In this document: piece by piece, positions 17,636 to 26,562 of the stretch | Layout of the letters: each line of letters opens with the position of its first letter | How positions within the stretch are numbered: position 1 is the first letter of the stretch | DNA from: Sergeia podlipaevii | Taxonomy: Eukaryota; Euglenozoa; Kinetoplastea; Trypanosomatida; Trypanosomatidae | Assembly (NCBI GenBank): GCA_030849805.1 | Contig: JASANZ010002115.1 | Span: 2,292-47,707, forward strand | Reading direction: 5' to 3' | DNA length: 45,416 nt | Notes under the pieces: model-generated | Seen by the model: only the letters and a program-made list of their open reading frames with translations | Database searches by the model: none | What the model was told of the DNA's origin: nothing | Position numbers and translations under genes: made by a program

Positions 17636-18262
17636 AGATTCTATGCGCGCCTCTGTCTATGTCTAAAGACAGCAAAGACCCCAATTCGGCAATGTCTATA
17701 AGAATGTGTATAAATAATAATAAAAAGAAAGTTGTAAATAGTCACTAAAGAGTGCAGAGTACAAAGCAAAAGCTACACTGTAGAAGAAAAAAAAAAAGGA
17801 GGGTGATTGGGACTGCAACTACTACCTCTAAACTTGCTTTTATGTTCTCTAGTATTGCGACCACCTAAGCGCTGTTCAGAAGAGGTATCGGGGACAAAGA
17901 ACGGAAATACGAACAAAAATAGTCATGAGTACAAAAAAAAGGAGAGAGCAGAGGGATGCAATGTGAAATGATTTGCATCAGCGAGACTTGATCAGTACAG
18001 TCAACATTCCCATACAACGTGCAAGCACTGATGTAGAGTACTGAAACTCTCATAAAATAATAATAATAAGAATTTATCTATAATACAAAGCTATAGCACT
18101 GAAGTACTCCTCTTAGCACTTCGACCATCGTTCATGTCCTTTAAACCTGCCACCTATGAGATACAAGTATATTCGGGTGGAAGGCGTGTTCACGTTGCTC
18201 CCTTACCCTCACACCCCGCTCTCTCTATGTCAATATCGCATTCTATGTGGTTCTATCTTCTT
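17636..18262. other. Intergenic region, about 630 nt
   Basis: It contains the leader of the 808-residue WD40 gene and the 3' UTR of its upstream paralogue. A-rich tracts lie at 17785-17798 and 17932-17940. No gene is supported. Confidence 0.55.
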
Positions 18263-20473
18263 CTAAAACGACTTGCGCCTCACGATTTTATCTTCTGATG
18301 GCCGAGTTGGAGCAGTCACTGGTTCCCTCAGCGGCGTAGCAGCGGTGCCTGCGCCAGTAGATGGCGGCACGCCGAACACCGTAACCGTAGTTGCTGGAGG
18401 ACGTGAAGCTGCTGGAGGCGGTGGGGGCACCTCGCCAAGCGGTGGCTCGAAGCTCTTGCTGTGCACTGCTGCTGTTGGTGCTGCTGTCGAAGGGGATGGG
18501 GCTGCCGTGGGCAACACGCTGCACAACGAGAAAGACGCCGCACTGTTGATACCCGGGGGCAAATGAAGGTGTGGCTGCTGCGTGGGTGGCGCGGCAACGC
18601 CGCTGCTGGTGGTCATGACAGTAGCGGTCCCCCCCACAGGTCCAGAGTGCAGCGGGCTAGCAGCTGAATTGCTGAACGTGGGCAGTGTCCCACCAACTGG
18701 GAGAGCGGTTGCTGTGGAAGGCAGGACGACTGTGGTCGGGAAGCACGCGGTGCTGGTGACCGTGTTGCTGGTCACGGCGGTCGTCATGGGAACCGGTACT
18801 GTGTTCATGGTTGTGGCAGTGGAACTACCGCTTGTGGCAGCAGGAGGCGGAAGAGCAGGTGGCGGCGCTGGTGCCGCTGGTAATGGGATTGAGGTCGTGC
18901 TGGGGAGGGGAACTGCGGGAGCAGCCGGGACCACCACATGGGCAGGAAGCGAAGCTGGAGCGGGAACGGGAGCAGGAGCAGCAGCAGCAGCGAGATCAGT
19001 AGGCGCTGAAGCTGGAGCTGGGGGCACAACAGCCCCAACAACGGGAGCATTAGGAGCAAGTGGCACCACAGTAGCGGCGGGGATGGCGGTGGTGACAACT
19101 GGCCCAGGTACAGGCACGGGTGCTGCTGCAGGACGAGGGTTTTGCGCAGCGTAAAGGCGAGCTGCGTTGAGCGCGTCTGTCATCTTCTGCAGGTTTTTGC
19201 GCATCACCTCAATTGTCTGCTTCTTGTTTTCCAACACTCGTTCCACAAGCCTCGCTTCTTCAGTCTTGGCCGCTGTTTTCTTTTGGGTCTCGCGAAGTGA
19301 ATTCTGCAACACCCAGTACTTGACCGCCGAAGACTGGCGACTCTCGTTGCTGTTCTCGAGAAACTGCCGCACCGCCTCATCGCTCCCGTTTGAGAGCACT
19401 ACCAGCTCCGCGAGCTCTTGCTGCTCGTCCAGCAGCTTCTCACAAGACTCACGATACGGCCTCTGGGTGGCGTAGTACCACCGCATGTCATTGAAGCCTT
19501 CTCGATACGGGTTCATCGGTACATGTTCGTCGTGATGCCAGCACCTAATTGTGTTATCCGCCGCACCAGTCCACGTATAGTACCGATCTACCTCAGCAGC
19601 GCACTGCACTGCCATCACCCGCGAGCCTGCGTGCTCAGTCATGTGATGCACAATGGTGCCATCCAGCGCGTTAATCACGCACAGAACACCGTCTGCAGAA
19701 CCCGAGTACATCCGCGAGCCCACCTTGTGGAGCGAGGTGATGCGTGCCTGATGCGGACGTGAAACAAGAAGAGCGGTGCAGTCCTGCAGTCGCCAGACTG
19801 CCAGGTACCCACTCTCGTCACCTGACCACATAGTCACGCCAGCCCTACAGAGCGCTGATACCCCTCCAGTAGAAGCGTGGAAAGATCCCATCTGCACTAG
19901 CGCGCCGGTGTCGGCGTCCCACAGACGAATTGTACGGTCGTCAGACCCACTCACCACCGCTGCACCCTCAGCATACAAGCAGCGGACGTAATTGCTATGG
20001 CCACTTAAAATCCTCAGCAACCGTCCATCTGCCGCCCGCCACTGCGCAATTGTAAAGTCGCTGCTGCCGCTGTAAACCGTTGTCCCTCTACAAGCGGCGA
20101 GACAGTACACACCAGACATGTGCTTGCGCAACTGACGGACGAGATTGTAAGCGGTGGCGTCGTACACGGCAATGGTGCCGCTAGATAAGCCAAGCCACAT
20201 TTCCGCCTTGCCAGTGGTAGCCGACACCACAGCGAGCATGCTCCATACCTTCGTTGCTATAGAGGGGCGCGATGCAGAAGCAAAGGCACGCGCCACATCA
20301 CCGGTGTGAACGTCGCGAATTTCTATGCCACCATTGTCGAGCGCGACCCACATATGATGCCCTGCCACCGCCATGGTGGAGATGGTGTCTGTCGCCTGGA
20401 AAGCATGCGTCTTGGGCGTTATGCCAGCAAAGAACTTTTCTCCACTAAAGTTAGTGGTGGGGTAGGAAATCAT
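18263..20473 (-). CDS. WD40 beta-propeller, coiled-coil, Pro/Ala-rich protein (paralogue A)
   Basis: The protein has 736 residues. The propeller occupies about 30-315, with blades such as MWVALDNGGIEIRD, MWLGLSSGTIAVYD, VYSGSSDFTIAQW, VVSGSDDRTIRLWD, MWSGDESGYLAVW, MYSGSADGVLCV and TWTGAADNTIRCW. Residues about 345-440 are helical and charged (LLDEQQELAELV, EEARLVERVLENKKQTIEVM) and likely form a coiled coil. From about 448 to 700 the chain is Pro/Ala/Val/Thr-rich, and it ends in basic RRKSF. It lacks the YI-x-R-x-Y-[FY]-G motif of the downstream paralogue. Block-by-block similarity (for example SRPHxARxTxLxKVGSRxYSGSADG) shows a tandem duplication that has diverged. The ATG is the first in frame, shortly after a TTAG/ATAG pair and an upstream pyrimidine tract. 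The role is unknown. Confidence 0.9.
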   Translation of the reverse strand: MISYPTTNFSGEKFFAGITPKTHAFQATDTISTMAVAGHHMWVALDNGGIEIRDVHTGDVARAFASASRPSIATKVWSMLAVVSATTGKAEMWLGLSSGTIAVYDATAYNLVRQLRKHMSGVYCLAACRGTTVYSGSSDFTIAQWRAADGRLLRILSGHSNYVRCLYAEGAAVVSGSDDRTIRLWDADTGALVQMGSFHASTGGVSALCRAGVTMWSGDESGYLAVWRLQDCTALLVSRPHQARITSLHKVGSRMYSGSADGVLCVINALDGTIVHHMTEHAGSRVMAVQCAAEVDRYYTWTGAADNTIRCWHHDEHVPMNPYREGFNDMRWYYATQRPYRESCEKLLDEQQELAELVVLSNGSDEAVRQFLENSNESRQSSAVKYWVLQNSLRETQKKTAAKTEEARLVERVLENKKQTIEVMRKNLQKMTDALNAARLYAAQNPRPAAAPVPVPGPVVTTAIPAATVVPLAPNAPVVGAVVPPAPASAPTDLAAAAAPAPVPAPASLPAHVVVPAAPAVPLPSTTSIPLPAAPAPPPALPPPAATSGSSTATTMNTVPVPMTTAVTSNTVTSTACFPTTVVLPSTATALPVGGTLPTFSNSAASPLHSGPVGGTATVMTTSSGVAAPPTQQPHLHLPPGINSAASFSLCSVLPTAAPSPSTAAPTAAVHSKSFEPPLGEVPPPPPAASRPPATTVTVFGVPPSTGAGTAATPLREPVTAPTRPSEDKIVRRKSF

Positions 20474-22071
20474 TTTCTATTTTTTTTGTCGACTAACGAA
20501 ACATAGAACAAAGGTTGGAGGGTAGAAGAAGCAGGAATGAAAAGTGCTGTCACACGCGGGCTCATTGACGTATCCGGCTCTCGCTCCTGCGGTTCTCGAT
20601 CGCCTTCTCGTGTCAGTTTAGGTATAAGTCTCACTCAGTACTAGCGGATTAGGGACTTACCCGAGTGGGAACTCCGGCTTTAAAAAAGTTTAAAAATTCT
20701 ATTTTGAGGGGGAAAGGGGTACATATAGGAAGAGGTAAATTAGTATTAAATGCCTCAGGCTCCCTGTTGATTCCATGTACGCGGGAATGGGCCGTTCTCT
20801 TCAGTGTAGAGCTTATTTGCACATATGATACCCGTAGGCGTCCCCGCTTTGTCCCGTGCTCGTGTTGGTTTGCTCTTGCCAGGAAAGCAACAAAATTAAA
20901 GTAAAAGTTAGCGTTTCGAGTGGTGCTTTCACGCAATATTTTTCGGTCGTATACCTACCCGCTTGTAATGGCCTTGTTTTTCCCCTTGGCTAGATCATAC
21001 ATAACGTACATATAGATATACATTGATCACGTTAAGGTGTGGAGGGGGGTGGAATTCAAAATCAAGAAACATTCCATTTTTTCTGTTGTTGTTGTTGCTA
21101 GGAGCTGCCCCTTTCCTGTCATCAGATAGTTCCTTGGCTTTCGGGTTCACGTAATTATCTGGGTCATGCCGAGGTCCTCTTATGATAATTCGTGACCACG
21201 TGAGTGATACTGAGGTGTGAGTGGGTGAGTATTTTTAAACCAAACTATTTCACCATCAATTTGATAAAGTTTACGACAGGCGTATGCAAAGAGAGGGCTA
21301 TAGAGTGAATGAGAGAGAGTTAAGAAAATATCCTTCGCAGAATGATTCACCAGTGGGTGCAACGCTATTATTGTAACAGTTATTATTCGCTCCAGTTCTA
21401 GCCAATAGATACCCAAAGAACTTCCGCTTCCGGACAAAGAGAAACCCTGCGATCTACAAATTTTCTTTGTTCATTCTGCCATGCGTTTCAGCCTAATGCA
21501 ATGTATCGTTTGTGTAATGCGTGTACAATGGCCTTTACGGAGGCTGGGGGAGGGGGGAGGAAAGAAAAAAATCTTTTATAGGCAAGTTCCTCAGCGCGCT
21601 GCCCGTTAAGGTAGAGAAAGATAGATATATATAGAGAGAGAGATGAAAAGAAAAGAATGAAGTCACAGAAAAAAAAATAAGAGTACAAAAAAATGACCCC
21701 TGTTGCATGAAGGCATACAAAGAAGAGGCACGTCTTCTCTTTTCATATATATATATATAGCTGGGATATTTTTCATCAAACACACGGGATACTATTCCTT
21801 ACCCGAGGCAACAACGCTTGTATATTGTTTTTCCATTAAATATATCGTATATCGATAGAAAGGCAAACAAATGTTTGAGCAAGTAGGCGAATAGTCCTCA
21901 CAAAAAAAAAAAGTAAGAAAATCAATCACGTATTCAAGGTATATAAATGCAACACAAAAACTTGTATAGAAGTATATAGTCCAGCCGTTCCTTTGAGTCT
22001 CCTCTTTTTTTCTCTCTCTTTCTCTCTTTTGACTCTTTGGCGAGTGGTGGCGTGGATGCATCAGAACTTCA
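20474..22071. other. Long intergenic region, about 1.6 kb
   Basis: It includes the leader of WD40 paralogue A (to about 20540) and the 3' UTR of the F-box gene. The part from about 20560 to 21200 has more balanced composition than other gaps and few simple repeats. It holds short frames on both strands (for example 20649-20936 and 21180-21437, minus) without recognisable content. A (TA)n run lies at 21745-21759. I cannot identify an RNA gene or mobile element by eye. Confidence 0.5.
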
Positions 22072-23880
22072 CTATTCGATAGCACCACGATTGAAAAACT
22101 GCGCGTTGTATCCGCGACCTGCGTAAGAGGTTCTACCTCCTGGGTCAAAGCGCATCGGCTGTGACCATACTGGGTTATCCACCGACGTCTGCTCCTTCTC
22201 CACAACAATGAGAACTCGTACAACGTCGACTGCGATGAAGCCGATCTTGCCGCCAACAGACAGCTGCGGTGCCAGAAAGAAGCGCGTCTGAGCCGTTGCC
22301 TCACCAGCACGTCGTTGGTTGCTGCTCCCGTATGAGTGGAAGATAACAAAATGATCAAGGATATCAGGATGGCCCATCAAGCAACATATTTGATGGGCCT
22401 CCCGCTTTGTGATCTCCATCAAGAGGCCAGAGAAGTTGCGCAGCATTTGATTAACTGGGAGTGGAAGGTGTGAAGCAGAAGCTGCCATCTCGAGCGGCGA
22501 GTTGCTGCTACTCATTGCAGCTGCATCAGTGGCTATGCTGCCGTCAGCTGCCCTATCCGTGCGCTGACCCTGTGGGACACGACCTCTGCGGTGTCTCGTG
22601 GTTTGACCGTTGTTGAGCACCGCGCGATGATGATTACCAAGATGCAGACGGCGCTGTCGCGCGCCACGCAGCGTCGCCCCGAGTGCCAAGAGGAACATCT
22701 CGTCTTCCTCAGCGGTTACTTCAGTGATGGGGATGCGGGATTGATTTATAGTGCCACTCGAGACAAAGTCCATCATTGTTAACAACTCACTCGGCTTGAG
22801 GTCACTGCCTCTGTTAGAGGAGTCGGCGTCAACAAACGTCGGTGGCGGGGGGCTTGGGGAATTATGCAGGCTGCTGCTGCCACTCCGTGGGCCCCCGAAG
22901 CCACCCCCGTTGGCATACGGGCTGCTATTGGAGAAGAGCGGCGGTGGGGGTGGCAGTCCTTGCGCCTCCGCCTCAGATACCGCCATGACATATCTTAGCA
23001 CATCCTCATCACTGCCGCCAAAGTGTGCTTGAGCGTCCTGATATTGGGCCACCGTGTTCTTTGCCGCCACGCGACTCACAGGTGATACCACAGTAGGGCG
23101 AATAGGATGGAACACGCGGATGCGCATCGGTGTCGCGCTTTCTTCCAGAACTGGAGCCCCCACAGGAGGTAGTCTCCGCCCCCCTGCCCCTCCCACCGCC
23201 ATGGTCGTGGTAGAGTTGGGGAGGCTTTGTCCATCGCCCTGTCTGCTCAGCGGAGCCGCAGCACTGCTCTCCGTGACCTCCTTCCCCAAGTGCAGGGGTA
23301 CGGTGAAAGAACCCGTTGGTTTGTCATCCAGGAGCGATACCTCACGAAAGTGCCACTCTCTGTGCGCGTCCAGCACGTAGAGCCGCCGCTCACGCTTAAA
23401 GCGCTCATACGCTGGCATACTGGAGTCAGTAGGAATGGCGAACTCCGTGGTGAGTAAGGCACCACCACGCATGCTCATTACATCATCGTGGAAGAAGCGA
23501 AGCTGCTGTGTCCAGATGCTGTCCCGGTCACGTAAACGTTGCCACATGAGTTTGCACGTGCACGCTAGCTGACACACCTCGTTATAGGACAGAAACGCAG
23601 TTACCCAATCCCAGCAATCTATCGGCAGAGAGCTAAGAAGAGGGTTGCACGCATTGGCAGTTGCTGCCGCATTCTGTCTTTCTAGCAGCTGCTGTTGCTG
23701 AGCGACTGTCAATGGCGACGCCATGGATGAGGACGAAGTGCCTCCAAGAGCAAAGAAGTCATCATCTGATAGACGGCAGTGTACTGGTGGTACTGTAGTG
23801 GGGATAAATGGAGAGTTCTGAGCACTGGCATTGCGCGAGTCCGGCGATGCGCTTGTCAGTCTAGAAGCCCAGGTTGACAT
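22072..23880 (-). CDS. F-box protein
   Basis: The protein has 602 residues. An F-box-like domain lies at about 82-126: LLSSLPIDCWDWVTAFLSYN, then EVCQLACTCKLMWQRLRDRD and SIWTQQL, matching the Leu-Pro start, the x-V-x-x-F-L-S core and the closing Trp of the family. F-box proteins couple substrates to SKP1-cullin ubiquitin ligases. The N-terminal 80 residues are Ser/Gln-rich. The middle (about 250-480) is low complexity with Pro and Gly runs. A C-terminal segment (about 490-600) with HQICCLMGHPDILDHFVIFHS and IGFIAVDVVRVLIVVEKE looks folded and may be the substrate-binding part. The ATG (23878-23880) lies 10 nt after a strong acceptor TTCTTTTTCTTTCTAG, which excludes the longer frame starting at 24045. 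Confidence 0.82.
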   Translation of the reverse strand: MSTWASRLTSASPDSRNASAQNSPFIPTTVPPVHCRLSDDDFFALGGTSSSSMASPLTVAQQQQLLERQNAAATANACNPLLSSLPIDCWDWVTAFLSYNEVCQLACTCKLMWQRLRDRDSIWTQQLRFFHDDVMSMRGGALLTTEFAIPTDSSMPAYERFKRERRLYVLDAHREWHFREVSLLDDKPTGSFTVPLHLGKEVTESSAAAPLSRQGDGQSLPNSTTTMAVGGAGGRRLPPVGAPVLEESATPMRIRVFHPIRPTVVSPVSRVAAKNTVAQYQDAQAHFGGSDEDVLRYVMAVSEAEAQGLPPPPPLFSNSSPYANGGGFGGPRSGSSSLHNSPSPPPPTFVDADSSNRGSDLKPSELLTMMDFVSSGTINQSRIPITEVTAEEDEMFLLALGATLRGARQRRLHLGNHHRAVLNNGQTTRHRRGRVPQGQRTDRAADGSIATDAAAMSSSNSPLEMAASASHLPLPVNQMLRNFSGLLMEITKREAHQICCLMGHPDILDHFVIFHSYGSSNQRRAGEATAQTRFFLAPQLSVGGKIGFIAVDVVRVLIVVEKEQTSVDNPVWSQPMRFDPGGRTSYAGRGYNAQFFNRGAIE

Positions 23881-23890
23881 TGATGGTTGC

Positions 23891-23907
23891 CTAGAAAGAA
23901 AAAGAAT
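23891..23907 (-). promoter_or_regulatory. Predicted trans-splice acceptor of the F-box gene
   Basis: The minus strand reads TTCTTTTTCTTTCTAG with AG at 23892-23891, 10 nt before the chosen ATG. It decides the start, since upstream in-frame codons would be removed from the mature mRNA. Confidence 0.65.
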
Positions 23908-24008
23908 TAGTTTGTATTTGGCTTCGGTCCTTTCTCCCTTTTCTCTTCTTTTGCAAACGAACAACCAGTAAATGAAGGAGTAAAGGGTGCGTATAACGTG
24001 AGGATATA

Positions 24009-24016
24009 TATATACA
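24009..24016 (-). promoter_or_regulatory. UGUAUAUA match (Pumilio-type motif)
   Basis: The plus strand reads TATATACA, so the transcript reads UGUAUAUA. It lies in a TA-rich run between the PPR and F-box genes and may be a chance match. Confidence 0.3.
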
Positions 24017-24661
24017 ATGATAAAAAAATAAAACGCTTGTAGCAAATGCTATATATATATATAATGTACTGTGGCAACCAAAGATGTTAGTCACCTACAC
24101 AACACAAAAACACATATCAAAAAAAAAAATCAATGTTAAACGAAGAAGAGGATACAAAAAGGGGTAATTGAATGAGGTAAAGAGCATATGTTACACACAG
24201 CACGTGTATGTTGCGTCGTAAGAATGTCATTTTTTGTATTTATTCATGCCATCTTCGACAAAAAAAGAAAGCTAAAAAAAAGCAATGAAATAGGTGCATC
24301 CGCTCCTCTCACATAGTGTCGTGTATTCCTTTTTAGAAATGTTAACGCAAAAAGTGAAAAAAAAAAAACGAAAATACCAGAGAAACCCTTCGCTTCATGG
24401 CACGTGGGATAGGAGCATTCACGTCGGGTTTTCTCTCCTTTATTGATGTTTAATGTCAACACTGTTGTTACTTGGTCGCATGATAATGTGAAGAGATACA
24501 AAATGCGCATCCTATAGACCTACTCGTATAGGGTTCCTCTCTGTAGAAAAAAAAAAACAGGAGAAGCGAGCAGAGTTAGCAAAGTCCAACCACACACACA
24601 AACACAGGGCGTAACCGTAAAACAAAATAGAAGAAACAGACAGTTTTTCTTTTTATGGTTA

Positions 24662-25660
24662 TTAAATGCGGTTCCACGCAGGAATACCTGTCGGTGAGTC
24701 CTTTGGTGCCAGCTGCCTCCTCTTGAGCGCCGCCGTCGGACGATATTTGTTGGCAATCTGATGCCACTTGTACCACAGCTGCCGATACACACGCGGTCTA
24801 AAGGCGGAGTTGATTTCAGTCTGGTGCAAACCCGCCGTGAAGGGCTGTGGCGCCTTCTCCTGCGCAAGCATTTCACGTCGTGAGTCCTCCTCTAGCAACT
24901 CCTGCAGGCGCTCGGGTCCAAGTTGCTGATCCCCGCGGAGGTTTAAAGCAAGAACAGTAGCGGCCGCACGCTGTTCTGGAGATCCACGCTTCATTTCCTC
25001 AATTACGCTATCAAGCGGGCGTCGTCTGTACACATCCGGTTCCCATTTATTCTCATAGCCCTTGACGCCATTCTCTGCTGCCAGACGCATCAATGTGCTC
25101 GCTTCACGGGGACGCATGTTTCTTATGAGGCAGTCATGAAAGAACTTGACCATCGTCGGATGCATCTGCCGGTCCTCGTCTAGGATTTTCGCAAGCACTT
25201 TACTTGCCTCTTGCCAGTGGTTAAATCCAGGGATGGTCATAGTGACAATCACGGAATTGTGCATGGTATCTGTTGCATCAAAACCATTGGCCTCACACGT
25301 CTGTAAGGCTTCTAATGCAACACGCCAGTGCTGTAGCTTCTCTAGTCGATGATTCAATTTGAAATCAAAGTTGTATCCGTGATCCGCGTTGGCCATGCCG
25401 TTCACTAAGTAGTAGTATGTGGCACCGTTAGGCTGCACACCATCTTCCTGCATAGCTCGCACCACACGAATCATCTCGAGTGCGCGTCCCCACATTGATT
25501 GTGAGAAAAGCACTGTGTTGTAATGATCCTGAGTTAACCTATAGCCCACCATGCGACCCTTGGCAGCAAACATCATTGCCTTCTGCCATGACGTGGTGTT
25601 CGACATACGTCGTAGCACCCGCAAAAACTCTGTAGGGTCACGGCGAGTGGGATCGGTCAT
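24662..25660 (-). CDS. PPR-repeat protein, probably mitochondrial
   Basis: The protein has 332 residues. Helical-pair repeats of the pentatricopeptide type are visible: HYNTVLFSQSMWGRALEMIR...AMQEDGVQPNGATYYYLVNG (about 46-88), WRVALEALQTCEANGFDATD (112-131) with THNSVI-like continuation, WQEASKVLAKILDED (149-163) and EASTLMRLAAENGVK (186-200). The C-terminal third is basic and Trp/Arg-rich (YRQLWYKWHQIANKYRP), as in proteins of kinetoplastid mitochondrial ribosomes. PPR proteins bind organellar RNA; in trypanosomatids many are mitoribosome subunits or polyadenylation factors. The N-terminus (MTDPTRRDPTEFLRVLRRM) is basic but not a classic presequence. The start is the first ATG in frame. PPR membership is fairly secure; the specific complex is inference. 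Confidence 0.82.
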   Translation of the reverse strand: MTDPTRRDPTEFLRVLRRMSNTTSWQKAMMFAAKGRMVGYRLTQDHYNTVLFSQSMWGRALEMIRVVRAMQEDGVQPNGATYYYLVNGMANADHGYNFDFKLNHRLEKLQHWRVALEALQTCEANGFDATDTMHNSVIVTMTIPGFNHWQEASKVLAKILDEDRQMHPTMVKFFHDCLIRNMRPREASTLMRLAAENGVKGYENKWEPDVYRRRPLDSVIEEMKRGSPEQRAAATVLALNLRGDQQLGPERLQELLEEDSRREMLAQEKAPQPFTAGLHQTEINSAFRPRVYRQLWYKWHQIANKYRPTAALKRRQLAPKDSPTGIPAWNRI

Positions 25661-26562
25661 GATGCCAACACCTCACTAAGAACTACTATATGTATATATA
25701 TATGTGTGTGTATGTATGTATGATGACGTAAATCTAAGCTACGTATCGTACCCAGCTAATACAAACGCAGTAAGGAAAGGACAAGTGAGAGAGAGAAAAA
25801 AAAAGGGAATATATATATATATATATCACGCCCCTCACTTTTCGACAACAAATTGCACGCACGCCTATCGCACAAAGCAGCAAGTGACTCCCATTCGCTG
25901 TGTAGATAATGCGGGAATATATCCTCCGTCAGCTCTGGTAAAAATGAAGTCTATATATATATATATATATATATTTCTTCTTTCATGTTCTTTACATATA
26001 GCGCACTCACAATGCTGCAGCGAGATCCTAAAGCGCGAGGTAATGTGAAAATGAAGATGTGCTCTTGAGTTGTGAAAGAAGCATATACGCTTGCGCAAAG
26101 AAAAAGGGATAATGGTAATAATAAAACAACCAATGCCCATTATAAAAGACCTTTTGTTTTCCTATATATATATATATATATATATCGTAACTAAGAATAA
26201 TCACAAAAGAACAATTGAAAATATATATATATATAAGCTCTCCTCAATGTTTACTGATGCTCATCGGCGATTAAAAAATAAAAAAATAGAACGAAAAAAA
26301 AAGAAAAACACACACACAACGAAACCAATAATTATTAAGGGTAAAGAAGCAACCAAACCAATAAAATGTAAAGAAAGAAAAAGATGCATTTTTATTTAAG
26401 AGGAAGATGCGTAATAATAATAATAAAAATAGAGTCGCGTAAAGAGACGTAGAAGTGCATACGGAAGTAGCAAACGTAAGCACAGTTGATGTCCCTTGGC
26501 AGACTATTTTTTCTTTTCCAATCCTTCTTCCTCATCCAAGTGTGTGTGTCTGTGGATTGTCA
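25661..26562. other. Intergenic region, about 900 nt, rich in TA arrays
   Basis: Four (TA)n arrays lie at 25809-25826, 25952-25974, 26163-26185 and 26221-26235, with A-rich and ATT-rich stretches between them. It holds the leader of the PPR gene and the 3' UTR of the BCS1-like gene. No ORF is convincing. Confidence 0.6.
25809..26235. repeat. Cluster of four (TA)n arrays
   Basis: Arrays at 25809-25826, 25952-25974, 26163-26185 and 26221-26235. Each can form its own hairpin or pair with the others in RNA or single-stranded DNA. Confidence 0.85.

Larger units (their letters stand above)
23881..24661. other. Intergenic region, about 780 nt
   Basis: It contains the F-box gene acceptor, TA-rich runs (24004-24014 and 24050-24062), several A-tracts and a GT-rich element in transcript sense (plus-strand CA repeat near 24591-24606) in the 3' UTR of the PPR gene. 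No gene is supported. Confidence 0.55.

Noticed and set aside
20649..20936. Possible small gene or retroelement remnant
   Set aside because: The 95-residue frame shows no motif, presequence or reverse-transcriptase signature; only the unusual composition is reported.
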